From the NCBI GenBank assembly GCA_004292515.1, contig RDXB01000033.1, positions 1 to 64,000 on the forward strand: a DNA stretch of 64,000 nt, given 5' to 3'. The notes under the pieces are model-generated. The model made no database searches. It was not told the DNA's origin and saw only the letters and a program-made list of their open reading frames with translations. The DNA comes from Oscillatoriales cyanobacterium (GTDB lineage: Bacteria > Cyanobacteriota > Cyanobacteriia > CACIAM-69d). Positions within the stretch are counted from its first letter, which is position 1, and each line of letters opens with the position of its first letter. Shown one piece after another: positions 37,001-47,788 of this stretch. A program made the position numbers and the translations under genes.

Positions 37001-37393
37001 ACCCAGCAGCCCTTGGGCGGTAAGGCCCAACAGGGCGGTCAGCGGTTTGGGGAAATGGAAGTGTGGGCCCTCGAAGCCTTCGGGGCCGCCTACATCCTGC
37101 AAGAGCTGCTCACTGTCAAGTCCGACGACATGCAGGGCCGCAACGAAGCGCTGAACGCCATAGTGAAGGGCAAGGCAATCCCGCGGCCGGGTACGCCGGA
37201 ATCCTTCAAGGTGCTGATGCGGGAGTTGCAATCCCTCTGCTTGGACATCGCCGTGCACAAGAGCGAAATCCAAGACGACGGCACCAGTCGCGACGTGGAG
37301 GTGGACTTGATGATCGACATCCCCGGTGTCCGCCGCGCGCCGACGCGCCCCACCTATGAGGTCTTTGCCCGCGAAGGGTTTGATGAAGAGTAA
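34094..37393 (+). CDS. rpoB: RNA polymerase subunit beta
   Basis: 1099 residues, standard for cyanobacteria. Motifs include the rifampicin region ([20 protein letters not shown]), [20 protein letters not shown], the catalytic-site lysine region [16 protein letters not shown] and the C-terminal clamp REGFDEE. AGGAG precedes the ATG. Core subunit forming the active-centre cleft with RpoC1 and RpoC2. Confidence 0.98.
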   Translation: MTDKLATTTPSFLLPDLIEIQRASFRWFLEEGLIEELDSFSPITDYTGKLELHFIGKNYKLKRPKYDVDEAKRRDATYSVQMYVPTRLINKETGEIKEQEVFIGDLPLMTERGTFIINGAERVIVNQIVRSPGVYYKFEIDKSGRRTYSASLIPNRGAWLKFETDKNDMVWVRIDKTRKLSAQVLLKALGWTTAEILDGLRHPEYFQRTIEKEGDFSEEEALMELYRKLRPGEPPTVSGGQQLLDSRFFDPKRYDLGKVGRYKINRKLHLNIPDTVRVLTPQDILSAIDYLINLEFDLGSTDDIDHLGNRRVRSVGELLQNQVRVGLNRLERIIRERMTVSDADSLTPASLVNPKPLVAAIKEFFGSSQLSQFMDQTNPLAELTHKRRLSALGPGGLTRERAGFAVRDIHPSHHGRICPIETPEGPNAGLIGSLATHARVNPYGFITTPVFPVENGRVLLDRRPIYMTADEEDDVRVAPGDVPMDENGYILGESVPVRYRQEFTTTSPDQVDYIAVSPVQIISVATSLIPFLEHDDANRALMGSNMQRQAVPLLRPERPLVGTGLEAQAARDSGMVIVSRTPGEVVYVSAKEIRVKDPQGNILAYELQKYQRSNQDTCLNQRPLVYSGERVVAGQVLADGSSTEGGELALGQNVTVVYMPWEGYNYEDAILISERLVAQDVYTSIHVEKFEIEARQTKLGPEEITREIPNVGEDALRQLDEHGIIRIGAWVESGDILVGKVTPKGESDQPPEEKLLRAIFGEKARDVRDNSLRVPNGEKGRVVDVRVFTREQGDELPPGANMVVRVYVAQKRKIQVGDKMAGRHGNKGIISKILPVEDMPYLPDGSPVDVVLNPLGVPSRMNVGQVFECLLGWAGEQLGMRFKVTPFDEMYGAEASRLAVHGKLQEARDETSKDWLFDPTNPGKITVYDGRTGEPFDRPVTVGKGYMLKLVHLVDDKIHARSTGPYSLVTQQPLGGKAQQGGQRFGEMEVWALEAFGAAYILQELLTVKSDDMQGRNEALNAIVKGKAIPRPGTPESFKVLMRELQSLCLDIAVHKSEIQDDGTSRDVEVDLMIDIPGVRRAPTRPTYEVFAREGFDEE

Positions 37394-37492
37394 GGTCTGA
37401 GTTCTGCCGGTCGATCGCGCCCTCAACCCTTGTGCTGGGGCGATCGACCCGATCCTATTTGCCTGCTGATTGCCCACCGCCACCGAACAACC

Positions 37493-39571
37493 ATGTCGAA
37501 ACTCAAGCAGCGCTTTGACTACGTAAAAATCGGCATCGCCTCGCCCGAGCGGATTCGCCAATGGGGCGAGCGCACCTTGCCCAACGGTCAAATCGTCGGT
37601 GAAGTGACCAAGCCCGAAACGATCAACTACCGGACGCTGAAGCCCGAAATGGACGGGCTGTTCTGCGAACGGATTTTTGGCCCCGCGAAGGACTGGGAAT
37701 GCCACTGTGGGAAGTACAAGCGGGTGCGTCACCGTGGCATTGTCTGCGAACGTTGCGGCGTGGAAGTCACGGAATCGCGGGTGCGTCGCCACCGGATGGG
37801 CTTCATTAAGCTGGCAGCCCCCGTCACCCACGTTTGGTATCTGAAGGGGATTCCCAGTTACATGGCGATCCTGCTGGATATGCCCCTGCGCGATGTGGAA
37901 CAGGTGGTTTACTTCAACTCCTACGTGGTGCTCGACCCGGGCAATGCGGCCGACTTGAGCTACAAGCAACTGCTGAGTGAAGAGCAATGGATCGAAATTG
38001 AAGATCGACTCTACGCCGATGACTCGGATCTTGAAGGCGTGGAAGTGGGCATCGGGGCCGAAGCGATTCAGCGCCTGCTACAAGACATTCCCCTAGAGCA
38101 AGAAGCCGAGCGACTGCGGGAAGATATCGCCACAGCCAAGGGTCAAAAGCGGGCCAAGCTGATTAAGCGCCTGCGGGTGATTGACAACTTTGTGGCCACC
38201 GGGGCCCAAGCAGACTGGATGGTGCTGGAAGTGATTCCGGTGATTCCGCCCGACCTACGCCCGATGGTGCAGTTGGATGGCGGTCGGTTTGCCACCTCGG
38301 ACTTGAACGACCTCTATCGCCGGGTGATCAACCGTAACAACCGGTTGGCCCGCCTGCAAGAGATTCTGGCTCCGGAAATCATCGTCCGTAACGAAAAGCG
38401 GATGTTGCAAGAAGCCGTGGATGCGCTGATCGATAACGGTCGGCGCGGTCGGACGGTGGTGGGTGCAAACAACCGCCCCCTGAAGTCCCTGTCGGACATC
38501 ATCGAAGGGAAACAGGGTCGCTTCCGCCAAAACCTGCTGGGTAAACGGGTGGACTACTCCGGCCGTTCCGTAATCGTGGTGGGGCCGAATCTGAAGATTC
38601 ACCAGTGCGGTTTGCCCCGGGAAATGGCGATCGAGCTGTTCCAGCCCTTCGTGATTCACCGGCTGATTAAGCAGGGCTTGGTCAACAACATCAAGGCCGC
38701 CAAGAAGATGATTCAGCGCAACGACCCTGCCGTGTGGGATGTGCTGGAAGAGGTGATTGACGGTCACCCGGTGATGCTGAACCGCGCACCGACCCTACAC
38801 CGGTTGGGGATTCAGGCCTTTGAACCGATTTTGGTCGATGGTCGTGCGATCCAGTTGCACCCGCTGGTCTGTCCGGCCTTCAACGCAGACTTTGACGGTG
38901 ACCAAATGGCGGTACACGTGCCCCTGTCCTTGGAAGCCCAAGCGGAAGCACGCTTGCTGATGTTGGCTTCTAATAATGTGTTGTCTCCGGCTACGGGTCG
39001 CCCGATTATTACGCCGAGCCAAGATATGGTCTTGGGCTGCTATTACCTGACGGCCGAGAACCCCAACCAGAAGGCCGATGTGCTGCGTTACTTTGCCAGC
39101 CTTGATGATGCGACGATCGCCTACGATCGCGGCATGGTGGGCTTGCATACCTACGTGTGGGTGCAGTACCAGGGACTGGTGGAGCAGGACGAGGCCGAGG
39201 GCGATCGATTCGTGATGATCGGCAATGACATCGTGGAAGTGCCCCTCAATGGCGAAACCCCGATCGTCAATACGGGCCATGTGGTGCTTGAAGGCACAGC
39301 TCTGGCCGCTGGGATCAATTCTCCCGCCACGGGTCAGGCGATTCAGGTGTTGGCCGATCGCGTGGTGATTCGGGTCGCCCAGCCCCTCGAGAGTGTTGAG
39401 CTGCCCACCGATGAAACCGTTACCCATCTGGTGTTTGGCAAAAAGACCCGCCGCCCCCTGAGTATGCGTCGCGAACGCAATGGTGAAGTGCTCGCCCAAT
39501 ATATCCGCACCACCCCTGGCCGGATTCTGTTTAACCAAACGGTGCAACAGGCTGTCCTCAGCATCGGCTAA
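37493..39571 (+). CDS. rpoC1: RNA polymerase subunit beta' N-terminal part (gamma)
   Basis: 692 residues from ATG 37493 ([20 protein letters not shown]). The zinc ribbon is visible (ECHCGKYK and CERCGVEV) and the invariant catalytic loop NADFDGDQM holds the Mg-binding aspartates. [10 protein letters not shown] and RAPTLHR are also present. In cyanobacteria and plastids beta' is encoded as separate rpoC1 and rpoC2 genes. Lies 100 bp after rpoB and precedes rpoC2. Confidence 0.98.
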   Translation: MSKLKQRFDYVKIGIASPERIRQWGERTLPNGQIVGEVTKPETINYRTLKPEMDGLFCERIFGPAKDWECHCGKYKRVRHRGIVCERCGVEVTESRVRRHRMGFIKLAAPVTHVWYLKGIPSYMAILLDMPLRDVEQVVYFNSYVVLDPGNAADLSYKQLLSEEQWIEIEDRLYADDSDLEGVEVGIGAEAIQRLLQDIPLEQEAERLREDIATAKGQKRAKLIKRLRVIDNFVATGAQADWMVLEVIPVIPPDLRPMVQLDGGRFATSDLNDLYRRVINRNNRLARLQEILAPEIIVRNEKRMLQEAVDALIDNGRRGRTVVGANNRPLKSLSDIIEGKQGRFRQNLLGKRVDYSGRSVIVVGPNLKIHQCGLPREMAIELFQPFVIHRLIKQGLVNNIKAAKKMIQRNDPAVWDVLEEVIDGHPVMLNRAPTLHRLGIQAFEPILVDGRAIQLHPLVCPAFNADFDGDQMAVHVPLSLEAQAEARLLMLASNNVLSPATGRPIITPSQDMVLGCYYLTAENPNQKADVLRYFASLDDATIAYDRGMVGLHTYVWVQYQGLVEQDEAEGDRFVMIGNDIVEVPLNGETPIVNTGHVVLEGTALAAGINSPATGQAIQVLADRVVIRVAQPLESVELPTDETVTHLVFGKKTRRPLSMRRERNGEVLAQYIRTTPGRILFNQTVQQAVLSIG

Positions 39572-39665
39572 TTCCTCCTCCCCCGCCGATCGCTCCGCCT
39601 CAACCTAGGCCCGGCGATCGGCTTGCTTTGCCCCGGCCCATCCCCGCAACCCGATCGAACCGATC

Positions 39666-42600
39666 ATGGCTGACCAACCAACCCAACCCATCTTCCATAA
39701 CCGCGTGATCCGCAAAGGCCAACTGCGGAATCTGATCGCCTGGGCCTTTACCCACTACGGAACGGCCCGCACTTCCCAACTGGCCGATGCCCTCAAGGAT
39801 CTGGGCTTCAAATTCGCCACCCGCGCCGGGGTCTCGATTAGCGTCGATGACCTACAAATCCCCCCGATCAAGCGCCAACTGCTAGAAGCTGCCGAGGAAG
39901 AAATCCGCCGCACAGAAACCAAATATGTGCGCGGCGAAATCACCGAGGTGGAGCGCTTCCAAAAGGTGATCGACACCTGGAACGGCACCAGCGAAAACCT
40001 GAAAGACGAGGTGGTACGCAACTTTGAGGCCAATGACCCCCTGAACTCCGTCTACATGATGGCCTTCTCGGGAGCACGGGGGAACCTGTCCCAGGTGCGC
40101 CAGTTGGTGGGGATGCGCGGCTTGATGGCGAATCCCCAAGGGGAAATCATCGACTTGCCGATTAAAACCAACTTCCGCGAAGGCTTGACCGTTACTGAGT
40201 ACATCATTTCCTCCTACGGGGCCCGTAAGGGGTTGGTGGACACGGCATTGCGGACGGCGGACTCGGGCTACTTGACCCGTCGCTTGGTGGATGTGTCCCA
40301 GGACACGATCATTCGGGAGCACGACTGCGGCACCGAGCGGGGAATTCCCGTGCGGGCGATGACCGATGATGAAAAAATCCTGATTCCGATCAGCTCGCGC
40401 CTGTTGGGCCGGGTGGCGGCGGTGGACGTGATTCACCCCACGACCGGCGAGGTGCTGGCGGCCCGTAACCAGGATATTTCCGATGAACTGGCCAAGGCGA
40501 TCGAAGCGGCCGGCGTGGAAGAGGTGATCGTGCGATCGCCCTTGACCTGCGAAGCGGCTCGCTCCGTTTGCCGTACTTGCTATGGCTGGAGCTTGGCCCA
40601 CGGTGACCTGGTGGACATGGGCGAAGCGGTGGGGATCATTGCCGCCCAGTCGATCGGGGAACCCGGGACGCAACTGACCATGCGGACATTCCACACGGGT
40701 GGCGTGTTCACCGGGGAAGTGGCCGGTCAAGTCTGCGCCCCCTTTGATGGGGTGGTCAAATATCCCAAGAATCTGCGAGCGCGCTCCTTTCGGACTCGTC
40801 ACGGCGAAGACGCTTTGGTGCTGGAAGCCGCAACCAAAATCACTGTGGAAGGCAGCGGCAAAAAGGAAACCTTTGAAGCCAGCCAAGGTTCGATCCTGAT
40901 TGCCCGCAATGGCGAAGAGGTGAAGCTGGGGCAAATGCTGGTGGAAGTGCAAGCCCAAGGCCGCACCACCCGCAAATCCACGGAAAAAGCCACCAAGGAC
41001 GTGCCTTCGGACATGGCCGGTGAGGTGCTGTTCGATGGGGTCTATCCCGAAGAGAAGAAAGACCGCCAAGGCAACACCACTCGAATTGCCCAGCGGAGTG
41101 GTCTGATTTGGGTGTTGTCCGGGGAGGTTTATAACCTACCGCCGGGGGCCGAGCCGACCGTGCGCAATGGCGACACGATCAACTCCAACAGCATCCTGGC
41201 CGAAACCCGCTTGGTGACGGAGCATGGCGGCGTGGTGCGCCTGCCGATCGAAGTAGCCGAAGCCGACGGCAAAGCCAGCAGCCGCGAAATCGAAATCATC
41301 ACCGCCTCGGTGCTGCTCGATGAGGCCCGCATCCGCACCGAAAGCGCCCAAGGTCGTGACCACTACCTGATCGAAACCGATCGCGGTCAGTTGTTCTCCT
41401 TGATCGCCACCCCCGGCACCAAGGTGCTGCACAACCAAGTGGTAGCCGAGCTGATCGACGATCGCTACCGCACCAGCACCGGCGGCATTTTGCGCTACTC
41501 CGGCGTGGAAGTGGCCAAAAAAGCCAAGGGCAAGCAGGGCTATGAAGTGCTCCAAGGCGGCACGCTGCTGTGGATTCCCGAAGAAACCCATGAAATCAAC
41601 AAGGATATTTCCCTGTTGATGGTGGAAGACGGCCAATATGTGGAAGCGGGCACAGAGATCGTCAAGGACATCTTCTGCCAGAGCGCCGGCATCGTCGAAG
41701 TGATCCAGAAGAACGACATTCTGCGGGAAATTTCGATCAAACCGGGCGATTTGCGGATGGTGGATGATCCGGAACTGGTGGCTACCGTCGATGGTCAAAT
41801 CATCGCGCCGGGTCAAGACGTGGTGCCGGGTTTGACCGCCGAAGAGTTGGTCTGTGTGGAATATGTGGAAACACCGGAAGGCTCGGCCCTGTTGCTGCGC
41901 CCGGTGATCGAATTCCAAGTGCCCGACGAGCCGGCCGTGCCCAGCCAAGATTCGGCGGAGGAAGCAGGGCGATCGATCAAGCTGCGGGCTGTCCAACGGA
42001 TTCCCTTCAAGGATGGCGAACGGGTCAAGTCTGTGGAAGGGGTTGACCTGTTGCGTACCCAATTGATCCTGGAAATGGATAAGGGCACACCCCAATTGGC
42101 CGCTGATATTGAATTGGTGCCCGATGCTGCCGATGCGGATGTGCAGCGCTTGCAGTTGGTGATTTTGGAATCGCTGGTGGTGCGGCGTGATGTGTCCGCC
42201 GACCCGACTCAGGGCAGCACCAACACGCGCCTACTGGTGAAGGATGGCGATCGTGTCGATCCGGGGGCTGTGGTGGCTCGTACCGAAATCGAGGCCAAAG
42301 ATGGCGGGGAAGTGCGCGGCATTCGGGGCGATGGCGAAAGCCTGCGCCGGCTGCTGGTGATGCGTCCGAGTGATCGAATCGTCCTTGAAACCCACGACAA
42401 GCCCACCGTGTCGCTCAACGATCTGGTGGTCGCAGGCAAGAGCGAACTGGCCGCCGGTCAAATCAGCACCGAATCGGGTCAAGTGTTGTCGGTTAGCGAC
42501 AATCAAGTCGTGTTGCGTGTGGCTCGGCCCTACCGAGTGTCTTCCCAAGCCGTGCTGCACATCGACGATGGCGACCTGGTGCAACGGGGTGACAACCTGG

Positions 42601-43691
42601 TGCTGCTGGTGTTTGAGCGCACCAAAACCGGCGACATCATTCAGGGTTTGCCCCGGATTGAAGAGTTGCTGGAAGCCCGCAAACCGAAGGAAGCCTGCGT
42701 CTTGGGCCGCCGTCCTGGCACGGCCCAAGTAGTCTACGGCGACGACGACTCCGTGGAAGTGAAGGTGATCGAAGCCGACGGCACCTTGGCCGAATACGCG
42801 ATCCGCACGGGGCAAAACGTGCAGGTGGTGGACGGCCAAACGGTGAACGTGGCCGAACCGCTCACCGACGGCCCGGCCAACCCCCACGAAACCCTGGAAA
42901 TCTTCTACAACTACTATGCGGAGTTGATGTCGCCCTACGAAGCGGCCCTCGACAGTCTGCAACGGGTGCAGAAGTTCCTGGTGGATGAAGTGCAATCGGT
43001 GTACCAATCCCAGGGGATCGAAATCTCTGACAAGCATATCGAAGTGATTGTGCGGCAGATGACCTCGAAGGTGCGGATCGATGACGGCGGCGACACGACG
43101 ATGCTGCCGGGTGAGCTGGTCGAGCTGCAACAGGTGGAGCGGGTGAACGAAGCCATGTCGATTACCGGCGCGGCTCCGGCCCTCTATACACCAGTGCTGC
43201 TGGGGATCACCAAGGCCTCGCTGAACACCGACAGCTTTATCTCGGCGGCGAGTTTCCAAGAAACCACGCGGGTGTTGACGGAAGCGGCGATCGAAGGCAA
43301 GTCCGACTGGTTGCGCGGCCTGAAGGAAAACGTGATCATTGGTCGCCTGATTCCGGCCGGGACGGGCTTCAATGCCTACGAAGAGGGCTTGGTGGACGAA
43401 ATCAGCCCCTACGAAATCAGCGGCTACACCTTGGCAGACTCGCTCTATGGGGACGATGGCGAGCTGGCCGATGTGGTGCTCGACGATCGCACGGCCCGAG
43501 CCTACGAGCTGGAAGGGACGATCGACCTCGGAGCCGAAGCGGCGGCAGGCTATGGCCTGAACCGTAACCCCGCAATCATCGATGATGAGAATATTGGGGG
43601 CAGCTACGGCAGCCGCTACACCGGGGCTGGCGAGGACGAGGAAGAAGAAAGCTACACCGATGGCGGTGAAGACTTCGACGAGGAAGATTAG
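39666..43691 (+). CDS. rpoC2: RNA polymerase subunit beta' C-terminal part
   Basis: 1341 residues. It starts [19 protein letters not shown] and contains the zinc-site cysteines CRTCYGWSL, the trigger-loop region and the bridge motif [20 protein letters not shown]. The large cyanobacterial insertion of repeated beta-barrel sandwich domains occupies the middle (about 345-970). The C-terminal end is acidic. Its TAG stop codon (43689-43691) is also the left end of a MITE-like element. Confidence 0.98.
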   Translation: MADQPTQPIFHNRVIRKGQLRNLIAWAFTHYGTARTSQLADALKDLGFKFATRAGVSISVDDLQIPPIKRQLLEAAEEEIRRTETKYVRGEITEVERFQKVIDTWNGTSENLKDEVVRNFEANDPLNSVYMMAFSGARGNLSQVRQLVGMRGLMANPQGEIIDLPIKTNFREGLTVTEYIISSYGARKGLVDTALRTADSGYLTRRLVDVSQDTIIREHDCGTERGIPVRAMTDDEKILIPISSRLLGRVAAVDVIHPTTGEVLAARNQDISDELAKAIEAAGVEEVIVRSPLTCEAARSVCRTCYGWSLAHGDLVDMGEAVGIIAAQSIGEPGTQLTMRTFHTGGVFTGEVAGQVCAPFDGVVKYPKNLRARSFRTRHGEDALVLEAATKITVEGSGKKETFEASQGSILIARNGEEVKLGQMLVEVQAQGRTTRKSTEKATKDVPSDMAGEVLFDGVYPEEKKDRQGNTTRIAQRSGLIWVLSGEVYNLPPGAEPTVRNGDTINSNSILAETRLVTEHGGVVRLPIEVAEADGKASSREIEIITASVLLDEARIRTESAQGRDHYLIETDRGQLFSLIATPGTKVLHNQVVAELIDDRYRTSTGGILRYSGVEVAKKAKGKQGYEVLQGGTLLWIPEETHEINKDISLLMVEDGQYVEAGTEIVKDIFCQSAGIVEVIQKNDILREISIKPGDLRMVDDPELVATVDGQIIAPGQDVVPGLTAEELVCVEYVETPEGSALLLRPVIEFQVPDEPAVPSQDSAEEAGRSIKLRAVQRIPFKDGERVKSVEGVDLLRTQLILEMDKGTPQLAADIELVPDAADADVQRLQLVILESLVVRRDVSADPTQGSTNTRLLVKDGDRVDPGAVVARTEIEAKDGGEVRGIRGDGESLRRLLVMRPSDRIVLETHDKPTVSLNDLVVAGKSELAAGQISTESGQVLSVSDNQVVLRVARPYRVSSQAVLHIDDGDLVQRGDNLVLLVFERTKTGDIIQGLPRIEELLEARKPKEACVLGRRPGTAQVVYGDDDSVEVKVIEADGTLAEYAIRTGQNVQVVDGQTVNVAEPLTDGPANPHETLEIFYNYYAELMSPYEAALDSLQRVQKFLVDEVQSVYQSQGIEISDKHIEVIVRQMTSKVRIDDGGDTTMLPGELVELQQVERVNEAMSITGAAPALYTPVLLGITKASLNTDSFISAASFQETTRVLTEAAIEGKSDWLRGLKENVIIGRLIPAGTGFNAYEEGLVDEISPYEISGYTLADSLYGDDGELADVVLDDRTARAYELEGTIDLGAEAAAGYGLNRNPAIIDDENIGGSYGSRYTGAGEDEEEESYTDGGEDFDEED

Positions 43692-43835
43692 GGACTGTCA
43701 TCAAATCGTCCAAAACCCTGATTCCACCGTTACGAGATCGTGGGGGACAAGGGGCTTAAGCCCCTTGTTACGACCATTGGGGCATAGAAATCAGCCATTT
43801 CAGCCCCAATGGATCGAATCTGATGACACGCCCTA
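43689..43835 (-). mobile_element. MITE-like element, family A, copy 3 (best preserved)
   Basis: 147 bp with end repeats TAGGGACTGTCATCAAATCG and, inverted, TAGGGCGTGTCATCAGATTC. Core GGGGCTTAAGCCCC lies mid-element, with flanking GTCGTAAC and CCCACGATCTCG as in copies 2 and 4 but reversed. A TA at each end fits a TA target duplication. Its first three bases are the rpoC2 stop codon. Confidence 0.8.
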
Positions 43836-43869
43836 GAACTCGGTTCGAGTCGTCATCCGACTCATTCCC

Positions 43870-43895
43870 AAGGGAGGCGATCGCCTCCCTTTTTT
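43870..43895 (+). terminator. Strong terminator of the rpoBC1C2 operon
   Basis: An uninterrupted palindrome (43870-43891) built on GGGAGGCGATCGCCTCCC is followed by TTTT. It lies 180 bp after rpoC2, just past the MITE. The octamer GCGATCGC forms the middle of the stem. Confidence 0.85.
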
Positions 43896-43970
43896 GGGCC
43901 CCGCGCACCAACCAGCAGGCGATAATGGGGTTAATCCACAGGTCGCTGTCCCCCTCACCGTTTTCCCATC

Positions 43971-43975
43971 AGGAG
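43971..43975 (+). promoter_or_regulatory. Ribosome binding site that fixes a TTG start for gcvT
   Basis: AGGAG with 8-nt spacing to TTG 43984. An in-frame GTG at 43975 overlaps the AGGAG and is therefore disfavoured. Confidence 0.6.
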
Positions 43976-43983
43976 TGCTTCCC

Positions 43984-45075
43984 TTGAGCGCGATCGAGCT
44001 ACGCCGTACCCCGTTGTTTGAGGCCTGTGCGGCCCTCGGAGCCAAGCTGACCGGCTTTGGCGGTTGGGAAATGCCGGTGCAGTTTTCGGGGTTGATGGAC
44101 GAGCACCGAGCCGTGCGATCGCGCGTGGGCTGCTTTGACATTTCCCACATGGGCAAGCTGGAACTGCATGGCCCTTGGCAGGCGGCGCTCGATCGGCTCG
44201 TGCCCAGCGACCTCAGCGCCCTGCAACCGGGCCAGGGCAAATATACGGTGCTGCTGAATCCAACCGGCGGCATTGTGGACGACTTGATTGTGTATAGCGA
44301 AGGGGCCGATCGCGCCACGGTGATCATCAACGCCGCCACCACCGCCAAGGATCTGGCCTGGTTAGCCGCTCACTTAGATCCAGCAGTTACGGTGGTCGAT
44401 CGATCGCCCGACCAACTGTTGATTGCGGTGCAAGGCCCAGCAGCAGCCGCGACGTTGCAACCTTGGCTAGAGACAGATCTCGGTCAACTGAAGTTTTATC
44501 GATCGATCCGCACTCGTTTGGGCGATCGCCCGGCCTTCATCGCCCGCACTGGCTACACCGGGGAAGATGGCTTTGAAATCATGCTCGATCGCGAGGCGGG
44601 CCAAGAGCTGTGGCAGCAACTGATCGCGGCAGGGGTTGCGCCCTGTGGACTGGGGGCCCGGAATACGTTGCGCCTAGAAGCGGCCATGGCCCTTTACGGT
44701 CAAGACATCACCGACGACACCACGCCCTTTGAGGGCAGTCTTGATTGGCTCGTGCAGCTCGATCGCAAAGGGGACTTCATCGGTCGCGCGGCCCTGGAAG
44801 CCCAGCAAGCCGCTGGCATTCCCCGGCGATTGGTGGGGTTGAGCCTACCCGATCGCCAAATTGCGCGCCACGACTACCCGGTGTTGCACCAAGGGGAGCC
44901 GGTGGGCATCGTCACCAGCGGCACCTTTTCACCGACTCTCAACCGCCCGATCGCCCTGGCCTATGTGCCCACGGCCCTGGCTGCCGTGGGACAACCGGTG
45001 GAGGTGCTGATTCGCAACAAACCGATCGCCGCCATGGTGGTCGATCGCCCCTTCTACCGTCGCCCCAAGCCCTAG
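43984..45075 (+). CDS. gcvT: Aminomethyltransferase (glycine cleavage T protein)
   Basis: 363 residues from TTG 43984. The family N-terminus (RRTPLFEACAALGAKLTGFG) and GGWEMPVQF are clear. The folate-binding segments FDISHMGKLELHG, LLNPTGGIVDDLIVY, TGYTGEDGFEI and GLGARNTLRLEAAM follow. GDFIGRAAL and TSGTFSPTLNRPIALAYV mark the C-terminal domain. T protein transfers the aminomethyl carbon of glycine to tetrahydrofolate, linked to photorespiration. Its 3' end overlaps that of radA by 4 bp (convergent). Confidence 0.94.
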   Translation: MSAIELRRTPLFEACAALGAKLTGFGGWEMPVQFSGLMDEHRAVRSRVGCFDISHMGKLELHGPWQAALDRLVPSDLSALQPGQGKYTVLLNPTGGIVDDLIVYSEGADRATVIINAATTAKDLAWLAAHLDPAVTVVDRSPDQLLIAVQGPAAAATLQPWLETDLGQLKFYRSIRTRLGDRPAFIARTGYTGEDGFEIMLDREAGQELWQQLIAAGVAPCGLGARNTLRLEAAMALYGQDITDDTTPFEGSLDWLVQLDRKGDFIGRAALEAQQAAGIPRRLVGLSLPDRQIARHDYPVLHQGEPVGIVTSGTFSPTLNRPIALAYVPTALAAVGQPVEVLIRNKPIAAMVVDRPFYRRPKP

Positions 45076-46583
45076 GCCTCGCCGGCCTCGTCGCCGTCGG
45101 GTCCATCGGCCGCCGTTGACCGGGCCATGGCCGCCCCGATCGCATCCACCAGCCGGCCCACGGGAATCAACTCCATGCCCCGCACCGCCACGGAGGATCC
45201 CTTGGGAACGATCGCCCGCTGAAATCCCAACTTGGCCGCTTCCTTGAGGCGCAACTCCAACTGGGACACGGGCCGCACCTGACCGCCCAAACCCACTTCC
45301 CCAATCAGCACGGTGCCCGGATCGACGATCCGATCGCGAAAACTAGCGACCAGGGCCACCGCCACCCCCAAATCCGCCGCCGGTTCCTCCACACTCATGC
45401 CACCTGAGGTGGACACATAGGCATCCAGCCGCGACAGAGGCACCCCCACGCGCTTTTCCAGCACCGCCAAGATTTGCAGCAGTCGGTTGTATTCCATGCC
45501 CGTGGTGACGCGACGGGGTGAGGAATAGCTGGTGGGACTGACCAGGGCTTGCAGTTCCGCCACGATCGGGCGGGTGCCTTCGCAAGCGACGATCGTGGCT
45601 GTGCCCGGTACGCGCTCGTCCCGGCTGCCCAAAAATAACGCCGACGGGTTGCGGACTTCTAGCAACCCCCGATCGACCATCTCAAACACGCCCAATTCCT
45701 GGGTCGCCCCAAACCGGTTTTTGACCGATCGCAGCAACCGAAAACTAGCAAACCGATCGCCCTCAAAGTAGAGCACCGTATCCACCAAGTGCTCCAGCAC
45801 CTTTGGCCCGGCGATCGCCCCTTCCTTGGTCACATGGCCCACCAACAGCATGGCCACATCCTGCCGCTTGGCCAGCCGCATCAGGGCAGATGTACATTCG
45901 CGTACCTGAGCCACCGATCCCGGTGCCGAAGCCAGAGCGGGCAAATAAATCGCCTGGATACTATCGATGATGGCCACAGCCGGGCGCAGGCTCTCAATTT
46001 CCGCCAAAATCGGCTCCAGATCCGTTTCGGGCAGCAAATACATCCCGGCGCGATCGTCTAGGGGTTCCGGAGGTAACGGATCGGTCGGGGTCTCGCCGAT
46101 CGCCTCGGTGGGCGGCCCTTGCACCCCCAGTCGCTGGGCCCGCAGCTTCACCTGCTGCCCCGATTCCTCGGCACAGACGTAGAGCACCCGGCGCGATCGT
46201 GCCAGTTGGTTGGCCGTTTGCAACAGCAGGGTGGATTTGCCAATGCCCGGATCGCCGCCAATTAGCACCAACGATCCCGGCACGATTCCGCCGCCCAAGA
46301 CCCGATCGAGCTCCCGAAAGCCCGATTCCCAACGAGATCGGGGGCGATCACGAATTTCGGCCAGGGTGCGCGCGGCGATCGGGGCGGCTGGCTCATTCGA
46401 TCGAGTGGTTTTCCGCGATCGAGTGGCCGCGGCGGCCGATCGCCCCGTCACGGCCGCGGGCTCCGCCGCCAGAATTTCCTCAACCAACGTGCCCCACTGG
46501 CCGCAACTGGGACAGCGCCCAAACATTTGCGCCTCCACTCCGCCACAGGCCTGACAGACATAGCGTGTTTTTGTCTTGGCCAC
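45072..46583 (-). CDS. radA: DNA repair protein RadA (Sms)
   Basis: 503 residues from GTG 46583, chosen because CGGGAGGT lies 8-9 nt upstream; a longer frame to 46622 would put that site inside the gene. Zinc finger CQACGGVEAQMFGRCPSC, Walker A GGDPGIGKSTLL, KNRFGATQELGVFEM (RadA KNRFG motif) and a Lon-like C-terminal domain (SVEEPAADLGVAVALVASF) are present. It is a hexameric helicase that promotes branch migration during recombination. Adjacent to and divergent from rpaB. Confidence 0.95.
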   Translation of the reverse strand: MAKTKTRYVCQACGGVEAQMFGRCPSCGQWGTLVEEILAAEPAAVTGRSAAAATRSRKTTRSNEPAAPIAARTLAEIRDRPRSRWESGFRELDRVLGGGIVPGSLVLIGGDPGIGKSTLLLQTANQLARSRRVLYVCAEESGQQVKLRAQRLGVQGPPTEAIGETPTDPLPPEPLDDRAGMYLLPETDLEPILAEIESLRPAVAIIDSIQAIYLPALASAPGSVAQVRECTSALMRLAKRQDVAMLLVGHVTKEGAIAGPKVLEHLVDTVLYFEGDRFASFRLLRSVKNRFGATQELGVFEMVDRGLLEVRNPSALFLGSRDERVPGTATIVACEGTRPIVAELQALVSPTSYSSPRRVTTGMEYNRLLQILAVLEKRVGVPLSRLDAYVSTSGGMSVEEPAADLGVAVALVASFRDRIVDPGTVLIGEVGLGGQVRPVSQLELRLKEAAKLGFQRAIVPKGSSVAVRGMELIPVGRLVDAIGAAMARSTAADGPDGDEAGEA

Positions 46584-46590
46584 CCAACCT

Positions 46591-46598
46591 ACCTCCCG
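46591..46598 (-). promoter_or_regulatory. Ribosome binding site deciding the radA start
   Basis: CGGGAGGT on the minus strand, 7-8 nt before GTG 46583; supports the GTG start. Confidence 0.6.
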
Positions 46599-46960
46599 AT
46601 CTTGAGCATTGAGCACCGTCAAATCCGCAGTTTTGCCGACGAGGGCCGGCAGTATTCAGGAATCTTTCAGGGCATTTCTAAAGATTAAGAAAATTCCGCG
46701 ATTGTTGCATTTTTGTTGCAACGTTGCGACAAATCCCCCACTTGCTTTTAATGAAGAGTGCGATCAAGCTAAATCTCTTGGTTAAACGGCTTCACCACCA
46801 TCGATGGTCACCAATCCCGTTGTCATAAATGGTGTCGTAAAAACGCTGGATAGAGCTTAAGGTAGGTCTTTTGTCAATCAATTGCTTGCTCGATCGCTCG
46901 ATCGCGCTACCGAACGCCCATTAACCATCGGCAAAACGGAAGATAAACCAGCAATTGGAA

Positions 46961-46988
46961 TTGCACCTCTAAACGTACTCGGTACAAT
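46961..46988 (+). promoter_or_regulatory. Candidate rpaB promoter
   Basis: TTGCAC (46961-46966) and TACAAT (46983-46988) with 16-bp spacing, about 70 nt upstream of the rpaB start. Weak -35 match. Confidence 0.35.
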
Positions 46989-47044
46989 CAAGTTATAAAA
47001 GCCGAAACATAGCGACTCAAAAACACGCAAAAGTTAAAGCCATT

Positions 47045-47052
47045 GGAGGAGG
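47045..47052 (+). promoter_or_regulatory. Strong ribosome binding site of rpaB
   Basis: GGAGGAGG, 7 nt before the TTG start codon at 47060; the strength of this site explains use of TTG. Confidence 0.7.
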
Positions 47053-47059
47053 CATCTCC

Positions 47060-47788
47060 TTGGATAGTCACAAAGAAAAAATCCTGGTTGTAGACGACGA
47101 AGCGAGTATTCGTCGGATTTTGGAAACGCGCCTGTCGATGATTGGCTACGAAGTGGTCACGGCCGCCGACGGTGAAGAGGCTTTAGAGATTTTCCGCAAA
47201 TCCGGCCCCGACTTGGTTGTGCTCGATGTGATGATGCCCAAGCTCGATGGCTACGGTGTGTGTCAAGAGCTGCGTAAAGAGTCCGACATTCCCATCATTA
47301 TGCTCACGGCGTTGGGGGATGTGGCCGACCGGATCACTGGCTTGGAGCTGGGGGCCGATGACTATGTGGTCAAGCCCTTTTCGCCCAAGGAGCTGGAAGC
47401 ACGGATTCGATCGGTGCTGCGACGGGTGGACAAAAACCATGCTTCGGGCATTCCCAGCTCGGGCGTGATTCAAGTCACCAATATTCGGATCGACACCAAC
47501 AAGCGCCAAGTCTATAAGGGTGATGAGCGGATTCGGCTGACTGGAATGGAATTCAGCCTATTGGAATTGTTGGTGTCGCGATCGGGCGAGCCGTTCTCGC
47601 GGGCAGAAATTCTCCAGGAAGTCTGGGGCTACACGCCTGAGCGCCACGTGGACACGCGGGTGGTGGATGTGCACATTTCACGGCTACGGGCCAAGCTGGA
47701 GGAAGATCCGAGCAACCCAGAACTAATTTTGACTGCGCGCGGCACGGGCTATCTGTTTCAGCGCATTCTTGATGCCAACGAAGTCTAG
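47060..47788 (+). CDS. rpaB: OmpR-family response regulator RpaB
   Basis: 242 residues from TTG 47060. Receiver domain: acidic pair DDE near 12-14, phospho-acceptor Asp56 in LVVLDVMMPKLDGYG, Thr and Lys in LTALGD and VVKPFSP. Winged-helix domain with GYTPERHVDTRVVDVHISRL and the RGTGYLF end. The sequence EKILVVDDEASIRRILETRL and LELGADDYVVKPFSPKELEA are hallmarks of cyanobacterial RpaB (ycf27), an essential regulator of light acclimation acting with histidine kinase Hik33/NblS. It is divergent from radA, an arrangement common in cyanobacteria. Confidence 0.93.
   Translation: MDSHKEKILVVDDEASIRRILETRLSMIGYEVVTAADGEEALEIFRKSGPDLVVLDVMMPKLDGYGVCQELRKESDIPIIMLTALGDVADRITGLELGADDYVVKPFSPKELEARIRSVLRRVDKNHASGIPSSGVIQVTNIRIDTNKRQVYKGDERIRLTGMEFSLLELLVSRSGEPFSRAEILQEVWGYTPERHVDTRVVDVHISRLRAKLEEDPSNPELILTARGTGYLFQRILDANEV

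Larger units (their letters stand above)
46599..47059. other. radA-rpaB divergent regulatory spacer
   Basis: About 460 bp, no gene. It contains repeated GTTGCA words (TGTTGCATTTTTGTTGCAAC, near 46703-46722) that form a dyad, and the candidate rpaB promoter at 46961-46988. Confidence 0.45.

Noticed and set aside
35129-37987. Antisense open frame of 952 codons across rpoB and rpoC1
   Set aside because: It lies opposite genes with clear, full-length homology; GC-rich codon use there leaves the opposite strand free of stops. It has no domain and a composition typical of shadow frames.
39882-41069. Antisense open frame of 395 codons in rpoC2
   Set aside because: Shadow of rpoC2; His/Gln-rich composition and no recognisable domain.
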